NCBI RefSeq assembly: GCF_000379805.1
Contig: NZ_KB903541.1
Span: forward strand, 144,267-182,616
Length of the DNA: 38,350 nucleotides
DNA from: Lewinella cohaerens DSM 23179
GTDB taxonomy: Bacteria; Bacteroidota; Bacteroidia; Chitinophagales; Saprospiraceae
Direction: 5' to 3'
The notes beneath the pieces were generated by a model that was not told the origin of the DNA, did not search any database, and worked only from the letters and a program-made list of their open reading frames with translations. Positions within the stretch are counted from its first letter, which is position 1. The number at the start of each line of letters is the position of its first letter. This document shows, piece after piece, positions 16,673 through 25,600 of this stretch. Made by a program: the position numbers and the translations under genes.

Positions 16673-17656
16673 ATGAGAAGAGAACGTTACGTTTTTAATA
16701 AACAAACGCTCCGTTACGAGAAAGTAGTTGAACCGTTAAGTACGACCCTCCTAAGGGTATTTGGTTTTACTTGTGCTGCGTTATTTACCGCATTCGTATT
16801 TACGTTGATAGCGCATAAGTACTTCCCTTCTCCTAACGAAAAAGAACTACAAGCAAAAGTTGAGCGACTGGAAACATTCATCCAGACCGAGTCAGAACAG
16901 ACTTTGGGGGATATGCAGAAAGCCGTTGATAATTTGCAAAAGCGTGATGCTTACGTACACCGCATGATTTTCGGGATGGATCCCATCGACGAAAATATCT
17001 GGACGGGTGGTATCGGAGGGCATGATGCTTACGGAGAATATGAGATTTACGGAGAGTCTGGAGAGATCATGTCTGACATCAAGTCTCGCATTGATCGCCT
17101 AAAGCACCAGGTCAACCTACAGTCCAGATCCTTAGACACAATAGTTGTGTTGGCAAAGGATAAGGAAACATTACTGGCTACCATGCCGACGATCAAGCCT
17201 GTCCGTTCGGATATGCTTTCCAAAGATTTACGATTACTATCTGGTTTTGGGCCTCGCTTGCACCCTGTTTTCAAGGTGATGCGGATGCACAACGGTATTG
17301 ATTTTACCGCTAAATCAGGTACGCCGATTATTGCTTCTGGCGACGGTGTTGTACATCGTGCAGAGCGTGCTGGTGGTTTTGGTAACCTTGTTGTTATCAA
17401 GCACGGCAATGGCTACGAAACGTACTATGCACACATGAGTAAGATCAATGTGAAAAAAGGTGATAAGGTAGAACGTGGCCAAGTTATTGGTTTGGTGGGT
17501 AGCACTGGTACCTCTACTGCACCACACTGTCACTATGAGGTGCATTACCACGGCCAACCCGTTAACCCGCTAAGTTTTGTAATGGATGGATTAACCCCTG
17601 CCGAATACAAAGCACTTACGGAAGCAGCCGAAACCGTCAATCAATCCTTGCACTAG
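16673..17656 (+). CDS. M23 family metallopeptidase (murein-cleaving, membrane-anchored)
   Basis: This 327-residue protein is anchored by one transmembrane segment (about 24-48, LLRVFGFTCAALFTAFVFTL) after a basic cytoplasmic N-terminus. A coiled coil (about 54-95) and a second helical stretch (about 135-165) follow, then a C-terminal LytM/M23 domain (about 185-305). The zinc ligands are present: His206 and Asp210 in MHNGIDF, and His287 in HCHYEV, with His254 (YYAHMS) and His285 as catalytic histidines. It most likely cuts peptidoglycan cross-links in the periplasm during growth or division. MRRERYVFNKQTLRYEKV is a conserved start in Bacteroidota homologues. The gene ends 37 nt before a strong terminator. 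Confidence 0.95.
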   Translation: MRRERYVFNKQTLRYEKVVEPLSTTLLRVFGFTCAALFTAFVFTLIAHKYFPSPNEKELQAKVERLETFIQTESEQTLGDMQKAVDNLQKRDAYVHRMIFGMDPIDENIWTGGIGGHDAYGEYEIYGESGEIMSDIKSRIDRLKHQVNLQSRSLDTIVVLAKDKETLLATMPTIKPVRSDMLSKDLRLLSGFGPRLHPVFKVMRMHNGIDFTAKSGTPIIASGDGVVHRAERAGGFGNLVVIKHGNGYETYYAHMSKINVKKGDKVERGQVIGLVGSTGTSTAPHCHYEVHYHGQPVNPLSFVMDGLTPAEYKALTEAAETVNQSLH

Positions 17657-17692
17657 GATGTTGTTGTGCGGATAACAATACGAAATACTGCC

Positions 17693-17724
17693 AAAAAGGC
17701 GCTTTCCTCGGAAGGCGCCTTTTT
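17693..17724. terminator. Bidirectional-looking rho-independent terminator
   Basis: AAAAAGGCGC (17693-17702) pairs with GCGCCTTTTT (17715-17724). The stem carries its own T-run on both strands. It ends the M23 peptidase transcript just before the permease gene. Confidence 0.8.
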
Positions 17725-17768
17725 GCGTTTGAAGCAAAAAATAATATCCTTTCATAAAACACCAGCTC

Positions 17769-18836
17769 GTGCCTAATTTGTCAAACCGTTCACCAAACAT
17801 TCGCCATGGGTTCTTTATCAGTCTGTTATTACTGGTAAGTGCCGCTTTTGCAGGGCTGATACAGCCTTTTATAATGGCATTTTTTTGGGCAGTAGTACTG
17901 GCCATTGTTTTCCGAAAATCGTTTCGATACTTGCGATTCTGGTTAAAAGGGAAAACCAATTTAGCGGCAGCCCTAACGACAGCGTTCATTATCGCCATTG
18001 TTGTTATTCCTTCTTTTTTGGTGCTGCTGGCGCTCGTCAAGCAAGGGCAGGGCGTGGTAGAGAATCTTCGTTCTGGCGAGTGGAATGTAGCAGGGATTGT
18101 TGATTACTACGAAGGCCAGGCCCCTCGTATTGAGGCTTTTCTGCAAAAGGTAGGAATTACACCGGAGCGTGTTAGTAATGATATCAGTACGTTTGTTACT
18201 AAAGTAGCCAATGTGTTGGCCGACCAAGCTTTGAGTTATACCCAGGACGCGATTGCTTTGACCGCCGAGTTTTTCCTGATGCTGTATTTACTGTTCTTCT
18301 TTCTTCGTGATGGTCGCTCCATTGTTCGTACCATTGTCAATGTGGTGCCAATGGGAAATAGCCGTGAATATACGCTAGTCAATCGCTTTGCCAGTGTAGT
18401 ACGCGCTACCTTAAAAGGGACGGTCATTGTGGCTGTCGTTCAGGGCGGACTAGGTGGATTGTTGTTTGCCATCTTGGGGATTGAAGGCGCGTTCTTCTGG
18501 GGTGTTGTGATGACATTACTTTCTTTTCTCCCCATTGGAGGGAGTACCCTGGTATGGGGGCCGGCAGCTATTTATTTTTTGGTGCAGGGGCCTTTTTGGA
18601 AAGGGATCGTTTTGATTGCTGTAGGTTCCCTGGTCATTGGTTTGGTCGACAACCTACTACGGCCAATGCTTGTAGGGAGAGATACCCAAATGCCTGATTA
18701 TCTGATTCTTTTAGCGACTTTAGGAGGAATTACCTGGTTTGGCTTGTCTGGTTTTGTTTTGGGACCAGTGATCGCCGCGCTGTTTATTACCTGTTGGGAA
18801 ATGGCGGGCACTAGCTATGGTGGAAGGGAAAACTAG
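17769..18836 (+). CDS. AI-2E family transporter (PerM-like permease)
   Basis: The 355-residue inner-membrane protein has about eight hydrophobic segments. It begins at a GTG (17769; PNLSNRSPNIRHGFFISLLL follows). A pair of N-terminal helices (about 14-55), another at 58-82, a soluble middle (about 85-150) and the C-terminal membrane block (about 200-345) follow the family layout. The segments FFLRDGRSIV, FLPIGGSTLVWGPAAIYFL, VDNLLRPMLVGRDTQMPDYL and GLSGFVLGPVIAALF are characteristic. Family members include TqsA (autoinducer-2 export) and Na+/H+ antiporter-like proteins; the substrate here cannot be told. It lies downstream of a terminator, so it is probably transcribed separately from the peptidase. 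Confidence 0.93.
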   Translation: MPNLSNRSPNIRHGFFISLLLLVSAAFAGLIQPFIMAFFWAVVLAIVFRKSFRYLRFWLKGKTNLAAALTTAFIIAIVVIPSFLVLLALVKQGQGVVENLRSGEWNVAGIVDYYEGQAPRIEAFLQKVGITPERVSNDISTFVTKVANVLADQALSYTQDAIALTAEFFLMLYLLFFFLRDGRSIVRTIVNVVPMGNSREYTLVNRFASVVRATLKGTVIVAVVQGGLGGLLFAILGIEGAFFWGVVMTLLSFLPIGGSTLVWGPAAIYFLVQGPFWKGIVLIAVGSLVIGLVDNLLRPMLVGRDTQMPDYLILLATLGGITWFGLSGFVLGPVIAALFITCWEMAGTSYGGREN

Positions 18837-19003
18837 GCAGGTTTAAAGTACCCAGTAAAGTGACCATTTTCACCACCACATATTAACGGATGTCATTATC
18901 GCTTGATTAAGCGTAGATTAATTTTACAGCAATGAGTAGTTGTTTTGTAGGTGAATTTCCTACATTATGATTACTTTTCATGCTGATCATAACAATTGCG
19001 AAT

Positions 19004-19852
19004 ATGTCCACTATTCTTTTTCCTACTGATTTTTCGGATGCGGCTACGCGTGCGTTTATTTACGCTTTACAGTTAGCAGACCGGTTGGAGGCAAAAATCA
19101 TCACGTTGCATGTATTTGAGAAGCCAGATATTAGTGGACTTATCCAGGTTCCCAAAAACTTGGAGGAGTTTTATAATAGCATTGATCTCTATGAGTTTGA
19201 TAACTATAAGGATGCTGTTCCATTGTTAGATAAAATACAGGATGAGCAAGGACTCAATCACCTGTCTGTTGTTCATACTTTGCATGAAGGTGATACAGAG
19301 GAAACTATTTTGGAACGCGCTATAGCAGAAAAGGCAGATTTCATCGTCATGGGTACTACTGGTGCACGCGGGCTGAAGGAGATCATTTTGGGTAGTGTTG
19401 CTGGTGAAGTCTTGGAAAATGCTTCTTGTCCGGTTTTAGCTATTCCAGAGCAGGCTGTTTTTGATGGAAAAATTGACAATATCGCTTTTACCACCGCTTT
19501 TCAACCTCAAGAAAAGAAAGGACTTGATAAGGTATTACAGTTGTTTGAGGCATTCTCCCCTCAAGTTCATTGTGTAAACGTTGATTTGGCACATACCGAA
19601 GAATACCATCACCGGATGGATGTGTTCAGTGCTGATTTCGTAGAAAACGATAATGTTGCCTTCCATGTTTTGGATGGTACAGATTTTCAAACGGTTCTGA
19701 CCAAGTTTCTTGAAGAAATGGAAATCGACATTGTTGCAATGGTAACCGAAAAACGCAGCTTCCTGGAAGAATTGTTCCACTACAGCAAAACCAAAGCACT
19801 TTCTTACCACAGTAGAACGCCTATTCTTAGTTTGCCTGCGGTTAGTTTGTAG
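19004..19852 (+). CDS. Universal stress protein, two UspA domains
   Basis: From the preferred ATG at 19004 (MSTILFPTDFSDAATRAFIY) the protein has 282 residues; an in-frame ATG at 18980 would add a short hydrophobic lead with no family match. The first UspA domain (1-about 140) has the conserved ATP-binding motif GTTGARGLKEIILGSVAGEV and ends NASCPVLAIP. The second (about 148-282) keeps the fold outline but lacks the glycine-rich nucleotide motif, so it is probably non-binding. Tandem USPs are common in Bacteroidota and respond to stress, starvation or redox state; the exact role is unknown. The palindrome GTAGG...CCTAC (18947-18963 region) lies upstream. A strong terminator follows. Confidence 0.92.
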   Translation: MSTILFPTDFSDAATRAFIYALQLADRLEAKIITLHVFEKPDISGLIQVPKNLEEFYNSIDLYEFDNYKDAVPLLDKIQDEQGLNHLSVVHTLHEGDTEETILERAIAEKADFIVMGTTGARGLKEIILGSVAGEVLENASCPVLAIPEQAVFDGKIDNIAFTTAFQPQEKKGLDKVLQLFEAFSPQVHCVNVDLAHTEEYHHRMDVFSADFVENDNVAFHVLDGTDFQTVLTKFLEEMEIDIVAMVTEKRSFLEELFHYSKTKALSYHSRTPILSLPAVSL

Positions 19853-19901
19853 GGTTTTGAACACCCAATAGTTTACGAGGGAGCAACCCTCAACGGCGGA
19901 T

Positions 19902-19949
19902 ATAAATGGCGTAGCGATGTATAGTTGCTACGCCATTTATGCTTTTTTT
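19902..19949 (+). terminator. Rho-independent terminator of the USP gene
   Basis: The perfect 14-bp stem ATAAATGGCGTAGC (19902-19915) with GCTACGCCATTTAT (19927-19940) is followed by GC and seven T residues (19943-19949). The T-run touches the stop codon of the convergent sulfatase gene. Confidence 0.85.
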
Positions 19950-21237
19950 ATTGCCTTATATTTAATAGCTCCGCCTCTAATGCTGCTTTAGCACTTAGTT
20001 GAGCGCTTGATAATGTTCCGTTCAATAAATTGTTTTGTTCGTAAGGATCGTTGTTCAGGTTGTAAAATTCATCACTGCCATTGGCACTTTTGATAAGTTT
20101 ATAATCACCATTACTTATAGTCCAAAGGTCATTGGTGCCATCTTCTTTTTCAGCGTATTGAAAATTTCTTATCGTTGAAGATTGTGATAATAATGGTTTG
20201 AAGCTTTGACTGTCGTGAATTTTATTGACAGAAACTCCTGCCAGTTCTGAGATGGTGGCAAACAAATCTGTACTTGTAATTAGGTTGTCATCATTTCCCG
20301 TTCTTGAAACCCCTTTCCCCGAGATAAACATGGGAACATTTATACCACCTTGATTCAAAGAACCTTTTGCAGTAAGAAAGGTATATGGAGCTTGTGCTAC
20401 TTGATTGGGCGTTCCATTGTCACCAATAAAAATGATAATGGTATTTTCTCTTTCCTCTAAAGGAATATTGTCTAACATCCTACCTATTTGAAAATCCATA
20501 GCTTCAATGGCCGCCATGTAATAGGGCATTTCATCCATTCCATTTACATAAGCGGGGAGGCTTCCTTGGGAGTGCATTTCATTTGGCGGCACGTGAAATG
20601 GAGTGTGAGGAGCATTGTAAGCCAGCCACATAAACCAGGGCTTTTCTTGTTGATCTATCCAGTCTATGGCTAAGTCTGTAAATTTAGTAGTCGTGTAATC
20701 TGTTACAATATTACCTGCTCCGTCTTCGGTCAACAGCCAGTTGTAATAACTTTGGGATTCGCCTCGGATAAGGCCTGCATAATAATCTATTCCGAATACC
20801 TCGGGGTTGAAAGTACCATTACTCCCAGATAGATGCCATTTTCCGACGATGGCAGTTGAATAACCGCTATTAGTTTGGTCGTTTATGTATTTCTGCAAGC
20901 TCGTTTCCGACAAATCGAGTTCATCTGATGCCCATTTTACACCTGTTCTATAACCATATTTCCCTGTAAGGATAGAGGCTCTTGTTGGCGAACAAGTTGG
21001 ATAAACCCAGAAATTGGCAAAAGATATTCCTGAGGTTCTAATGGCATCAATATTTGGCGTGTTTGGTTTGATGCTCCCTTCTGAAAATCCACTAATAGCA
21101 TCTTTGCCCAAATCATCTGCGATGATCAGTAGGATATTTGGAGTATCCTCCGTAGGGTTAGGCATATCAGTCATTCCATCATCGTCATTGCAGGCAAGCA
21201 ATGAAAAGAGGAGGGTTATAAGAAGTAATCGGTTCAT
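19948..21237 (-). CDS. Sulfatase lipoprotein (formylglycine-dependent)
   Basis: The preferred start is the ATG at 21237 (MNRLLLITLLFSLLACNDDD), a lipoprotein signal with lipobox Cys16. An upstream in-frame ATG at 21297 would overlap the previous gene and bury the signal, so I reject it. The S1-type sulfatase core is clear: NILLIIADDLGKD (metal Asp41/Asp42) and the formylglycine site CSPTRAS (Cys82). ILTGKYGYRTG, WHLSGSNG, a GDN metal motif (FIGDNGTPNQ) and the C-terminal DPYEQNNLL are also present. It hydrolyses sulfate esters, probably of sulfated glycans, at the cell surface. Maturation needs a formylglycine-generating enzyme, not present here. It starts 32 nt after the di-heme peroxidase gene and is probably co-transcribed with it. 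Confidence 0.93.
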   Translation of the reverse strand: MNRLLLITLLFSLLACNDDDGMTDMPNPTEDTPNILLIIADDLGKDAISGFSEGSIKPNTPNIDAIRTSGISFANFWVYPTCSPTRASILTGKYGYRTGVKWASDELDLSETSLQKYINDQTNSGYSTAIVGKWHLSGSNGTFNPEVFGIDYYAGLIRGESQSYYNWLLTEDGAGNIVTDYTTTKFTDLAIDWIDQQEKPWFMWLAYNAPHTPFHVPPNEMHSQGSLPAYVNGMDEMPYYMAAIEAMDFQIGRMLDNIPLEERENTIIIFIGDNGTPNQVAQAPYTFLTAKGSLNQGGINVPMFISGKGVSRTGNDDNLITSTDLFATISELAGVSVNKIHDSQSFKPLLSQSSTIRNFQYAEKEDGTNDLWTISNGDYKLIKSANGSDEFYNLNNDPYEQNNLLNGTLSSAQLSAKAALEAELLNIRQ

Positions 21238-21268
21238 GTTTTTTATACTATTATTTTGGTGTTGTTCC

Positions 21269-22480
21269 CTATTCAAATGGGTCGCTATATTTCTCATCAG
21301 CCAGCATTTGGCTGTCTGTTAGTGTGTTTAAGAAAGCAACTAAGGCATCTTTTTCTTCTTGCGTAAAATTAAATTGCCCAACTTCCCCATCTGAATTTAC
21401 CAAAGGGGTGATTAAGTTTGGGTGGTTTTGAATACCTGAACTATAGTGGTCAATCACTTCTTCTAAAGTTGCAAATCTGCCATCGTGCATATAAGGTGGC
21501 CGAATGGCGATGTTTTTTAAAGAAGGGAATTTAAACTTCCCAATATCTCTAGTATTCCCTGTTGCTTCATTCACGCCTAAATCGGTCGTCGACATAGCAT
21601 CTAAGCCATTGGATGTGGCAAAGGTGGTAAGTGGGCCAGGATTACTTGGAAGAGGACCTACAAAAGCTTCCGTTTGATGGCAACTAACACAGTTTCCATT
21701 CACACCATTCGTAAGTAAACGAGGTAAATAAAAAAGTCGTTTCCCTTGATTTTCTAATGCTGTAAACCCTGGGAAATCTGTAATGGGAGATTGAACCTCG
21801 CTCCTTGCTTGGTCGTATTTTGAGGTCGTACTCACAAGGCTTCTTACAAATTGTGCCAAAGCTCTTGAAATTCTGTCACTTGTAATAGTTTCATCTCCAA
21901 AAGTATCTTCAAATAAGGGCGGGTAATAAGTTTGTTCACTTGCTATATTGACTAAGGCTGAAATTGTTAAACCCATTTCTACATCATCCTGAAAGGGCAT
22001 CAAAACTTGCTCTTCTAAAGTTTCTGCTCGTTCATCCCAAAAGAATTGTCCATCAGCATAAAATCGAGCATTAACAATTCCCATGGAATGTCTTCGGGTA
22101 TGTTCACCATCAAAACCTTCGCTGAGTATTTCGGGGTCAGAAAAACCGTGTTCCGCTTTATGGCAAGAGGCACAAGAAACGGTACCATTGGCGCTTAGCT
22201 TTTTATCATAAAAAAGCACTCTGCCTAATGTCGCTCCTGCATCTGTAATTTGGTTGTCAATAGGCGTATTATCGTATTCAATAGCTGGCTGAAACTGAAA
22301 TTGAGCAGGAAACCGATTTGTTGTATAGTGGATGGGGAGTTGAATATTGGCATAGTTGAAATGTTGTTCGGGCAAATTCAACTCGGCAAATGGGTCAACG
22401 GGAATTTCAATATCATCTTTGGAACAGGTGGCGATTAAAACGGCTGCTCCTAAAATCAATGTTGCGATGGTCTTATTCAT
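21269..22480 (-). CDS. Di-heme cytochrome c peroxidase / MauG family lipoprotein
   Basis: The 403-residue exported protein has two c-type heme motifs: CASCH at 103-107 and CVSCH at 264-268. Between and around them are family hallmarks such as GRVLFYDKKLSANGTVSC, HTRRHSMGIVNARFY, FFWDERAETLEEQ and PYMHDGRFATLEEVIDHY. Members reduce hydrogen peroxide with electrons from small cytochromes, or oxidise protein or small-molecule substrates as MauG does; which applies is undecided. The N-terminus (MNKTIATLILGAAVLIATCS) fits a lipoprotein signal with Cys19, although Thr at -1 is atypical. A TACATTTG promoter box lies 50 nt upstream. The sulfatase follows at 32 nt. Confidence 0.93.
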   Translation of the reverse strand: MNKTIATLILGAAVLIATCSKDDIEIPVDPFAELNLPEQHFNYANIQLPIHYTTNRFPAQFQFQPAIEYDNTPIDNQITDAGATLGRVLFYDKKLSANGTVSCASCHKAEHGFSDPEILSEGFDGEHTRRHSMGIVNARFYADGQFFWDERAETLEEQVLMPFQDDVEMGLTISALVNIASEQTYYPPLFEDTFGDETITSDRISRALAQFVRSLVSTTSKYDQARSEVQSPITDFPGFTALENQGKRLFYLPRLLTNGVNGNCVSCHQTEAFVGPLPSNPGPLTTFATSNGLDAMSTTDLGVNEATGNTRDIGKFKFPSLKNIAIRPPYMHDGRFATLEEVIDHYSSGIQNHPNLITPLVNSDGEVGQFNFTQEEKDALVAFLNTLTDSQMLADEKYSDPFE

Positions 22481-22529
22481 TGGTCTGGTAACTTAGCGAC
22501 AGTTAGTAATTCGCCGTCGCTTACTTTGA

Positions 22530-22537
22530 CAAATGTA
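22530..22537 (-). promoter_or_regulatory. -7 box for the peroxidase-sulfatase pair
   Basis: The minus strand reads TACATTTG, an exact TAnnTTTG match 50 nt upstream of the ATG at 22480. No exact TTTG at -33. The leader contains a small stem GCGAC...GTCGC. Confidence 0.45.
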
Positions 22538-22620
22538 GGATTGACATCTATTCCATGCTAGGGTTTAATTTTTTTGCATGAAAATTGACTACAACTTTTT
22601 TTGCGCAACACTTAATTTTA

Positions 22621-22681
22621 AACCACAAAGGCACCTAAGAAGATCCTCCTCTTAAGTGCCTTTGCGCCATACTTGGTGGTT
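22621..22681 (-). terminator. Hairpin terminator-like repeat after the 1434-residue gene
   Basis: AAAGGCACCTAAGA (22627-22640) pairs with TCTTAAGTGCCTTT (22650-22663) with one mismatch, flanked by AACCAC (22621-22626) and GTGGTT (22676-22681). It lies 18 nt beyond the stop codon of the large gene and probably ends its transcript. Its sequence resembles the hairpin at 11102-11153. Confidence 0.5.
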
Positions 22682-22698
22682 CAAATTATTCTATTCCA

Positions 22699-25600
22699 TC
22701 AATCCCGTACTCTTACCACACGTTGTTGTACCACTTCGCCGTCATGGAAGCGTACCCGAATGAGGTAGACGCCGTCATTGATAGCCCGTAGCTCCACCGG
22801 TACAGGATTTCCTTGGAAGTCGGCATCCTGGCGGTGGTTGATTTGCCCTTGTGGGGTGATCACTTCAATCGCCGCCCGCCCGCTGCGGTTGACGCTAATG
22901 TGTACCTGGTCACGGGCTGGGCTGGGGTAGGCATTCATCACCGTGAGGCCCATCGTTTCTTCGCGGAAGACGGTGATTTGATTGCTAGGAACCAGCGCAC
23001 CACCTGTCGTAATACCCAGGATTTGGTAGTAAAGGTTACCCACCGAGCTAGTAACCCGCAAGAAGTTGTATTGATCTAACCCGGTAGCAGACAAGAAGGC
23101 TACCTCCTGGAAAGTACTCCCTTCGTCAATAGATTCTCGCACGACAAAGAAGTCGTAATTATCTGGAGCATCACTTAAGCTCCAATCCAGGTTTACGCCG
23201 CCTTGCACGGGGTCTCCGCTAAGGATAATCACACCGGTATCGTCAAATACAGGATCACAGGGCCCTTCGGTCCAGTTAAAGATACCCGCATTTTCTGCGT
23301 AGCAGATATTGGCATAAGTTCGGCCATCACAACCACAAACCGGGTCATAAATTTGGGTGCAAAGTTGTTGTTCTACCTCTAGCACAGGACAGGGTAAATC
23401 CGGCAATTCATCACACGGTAACAAGGTCACACAGTGCGTAGCATAACAGCACGTGATATTGATCGCATCACCAATGATTTGTCTTAAAACGATGTCGAAG
23501 CAGACCTCATCGCCGGGTTGGCCGCTGAGTTGCACAGGTAGACTACCACTGTAGGTTCCTCCAGGAGGCACGGTAGTATTCAGCATGTATACGCCAGGGT
23601 TACCAACGGCACCGGGGTATCCACTAGCATCGAGTAATGATACCGCGTTTACTCCAAAAGGAGAGTTGTTGACAAAGCTAAACTGATAAATATAGTCGCC
23701 GTTAGCCTCACAGTACAACTGGTCTTCCACTACTGTTAAACAGTACGGACAGTAGACCGCTACCGTATCTCGGCAGATCACAGAGTCGGCATTGAGCCAG
23801 TTGATTTCGATCCGGATAGAATCTGTGCTGGTAACACCTTCTACACAAAAGTCAAACAGGTTATAGTTGGTGTTATTGGGCACGACACCGCTGCTATGGT
23901 TCCAACTAATGGCCGTAGGTGCTGCCGGATTATCAAAGTTGGGCGTCCAACCATCAAGAATGGCAGGTAGCGTACTGAGGCCATCGTAAGTGACGCCGGG
24001 CGTGATGATATTGGTCTGAACGCTGGTAAAGAGGTTAGGATCAAGGTTGAAAGTATCCGTGATCAGTAATTCAAAACAGCAATATTCCGATTGATCATCA
24101 GTTACAGGTCTCACTTCGGCACTCACATCGGGGCATGGGTCACACAGCGGAAACGGAATACAAGCCTCGTAAGCGAAACAACAGAGGCGCTCTTCTTCGT
24201 CATCGTGTGCAGTAATGGCTACGCAAAGCGAATCCCCATACAGGTCCGCTGACGTGTTGATCGTGTACGTCAGCGTGACCTGATCACCGGGCTGCAGCTT
24301 GGGATTAAAAGTATAGCCGGTGGGGGAAATACTCGCGCCCGCAGGCAACGTGTTGGGATTAAGGTTTAAGTCGATGTAGCCGATGCCGCCAGGGATGTCG
24401 CTGCCCGGTGGTACCTCAAAGTCAATGGTGTAGAGATAACCCGCAGTGTCACAAACCAGGCTGTCGCTGAGGTATTCCAAACAAGGAGCCTCTGGCGGAC
24501 AAGTAAAGGTGAGCGTATCGGTACAGAAAATTTCGTAGTTCTGGTCCAGGTAGTTGATGACCATGTATTGAGGCGTAGCGTACACGTTTTGTAAACAAAA
24601 ATCGAGTAAGCCATTGATGTTATTCGGCATTGCCCCCAAAGCAGTAGGGATAATCACCATGCTACTGTCTGTGTAGTTGGGCGTACTATAACCGGGAGGG
24701 ATAACGTATCCGTGCTGGAATTCAGCGCCGTCCAATAGGTTGAAACTGATGCCAAAAATATTTTGAGACCCCGTATTAATGAAGTCCAGAATATGGCAAC
24801 AACCACCTACTCCTTGAGGATTTTCTGGTGAAGAAGGGATGATTTCCAGACCATTTTCGGCAGCACAATCTTCAATAGGGCAAGCACAATCGTAGATATC
24901 CACATCACCCATTGTTCCTTTCACGTAGATCGATCCATCCGTACTGCCGTCGGTGTCAATAGCAATGGTATTCAAATCGGCGTAAGTTCCCGGAGCATTA
25001 CCCGTACTGGGCACAAGTCCAAAGCCATAAGTGTACTGCCCAGAGACCATGATGAGGGCATTAGAGGTAATCGCAATTTCGGTATCACAACCACCTTCAG
25101 GTGGGGTCTCGCCCGTGAAGCTATCGTAGCCATAATCGACACCACCCGCCGAGTTGGTGTGAATGGCCCCTAGCTTGCCAATGTATATTTGCTGAGGTGC
25201 AGACCATCCCGGGCCGGTGCTGGTGTACTGAAAAATACTGGAAGCGTGCGCACCTCCTCGTTCTGCAACAACCATCTTGCTGCCATCGGCAGTTAGGGAA
25301 ATATCCGATACGCGGTTGTTTCCTACACTAAATTCTAAGGCTTCTGTTCCAGTGATAAGTCCCGTGGCCGGATTGACGGTCAAGGAATAAATTTGGGTAA
25401 AGCTGCCTACCGGGTCGCGAGAAAAGTATACTTCGCCGCCTTGGTAAGCAATCCCGAAAAGCTGCTGTCCACTACCGATTTGACCAGCAAAAGTAGGATC
25501 GAAAACCTGCATCACGGTTCCTGGCGTCGCAGAAGTATTGGCAAGGCCGGCAATGACGACAATGGTTTCGTCTGCACGATTGGTCAGATACAGTACTTCG

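Noticed and set aside
21238-21297. Longer sulfatase with start at 21297
   Set aside because: It would overlap the end of the peroxidase gene and put 20 polar residues before an obvious lipoprotein signal.
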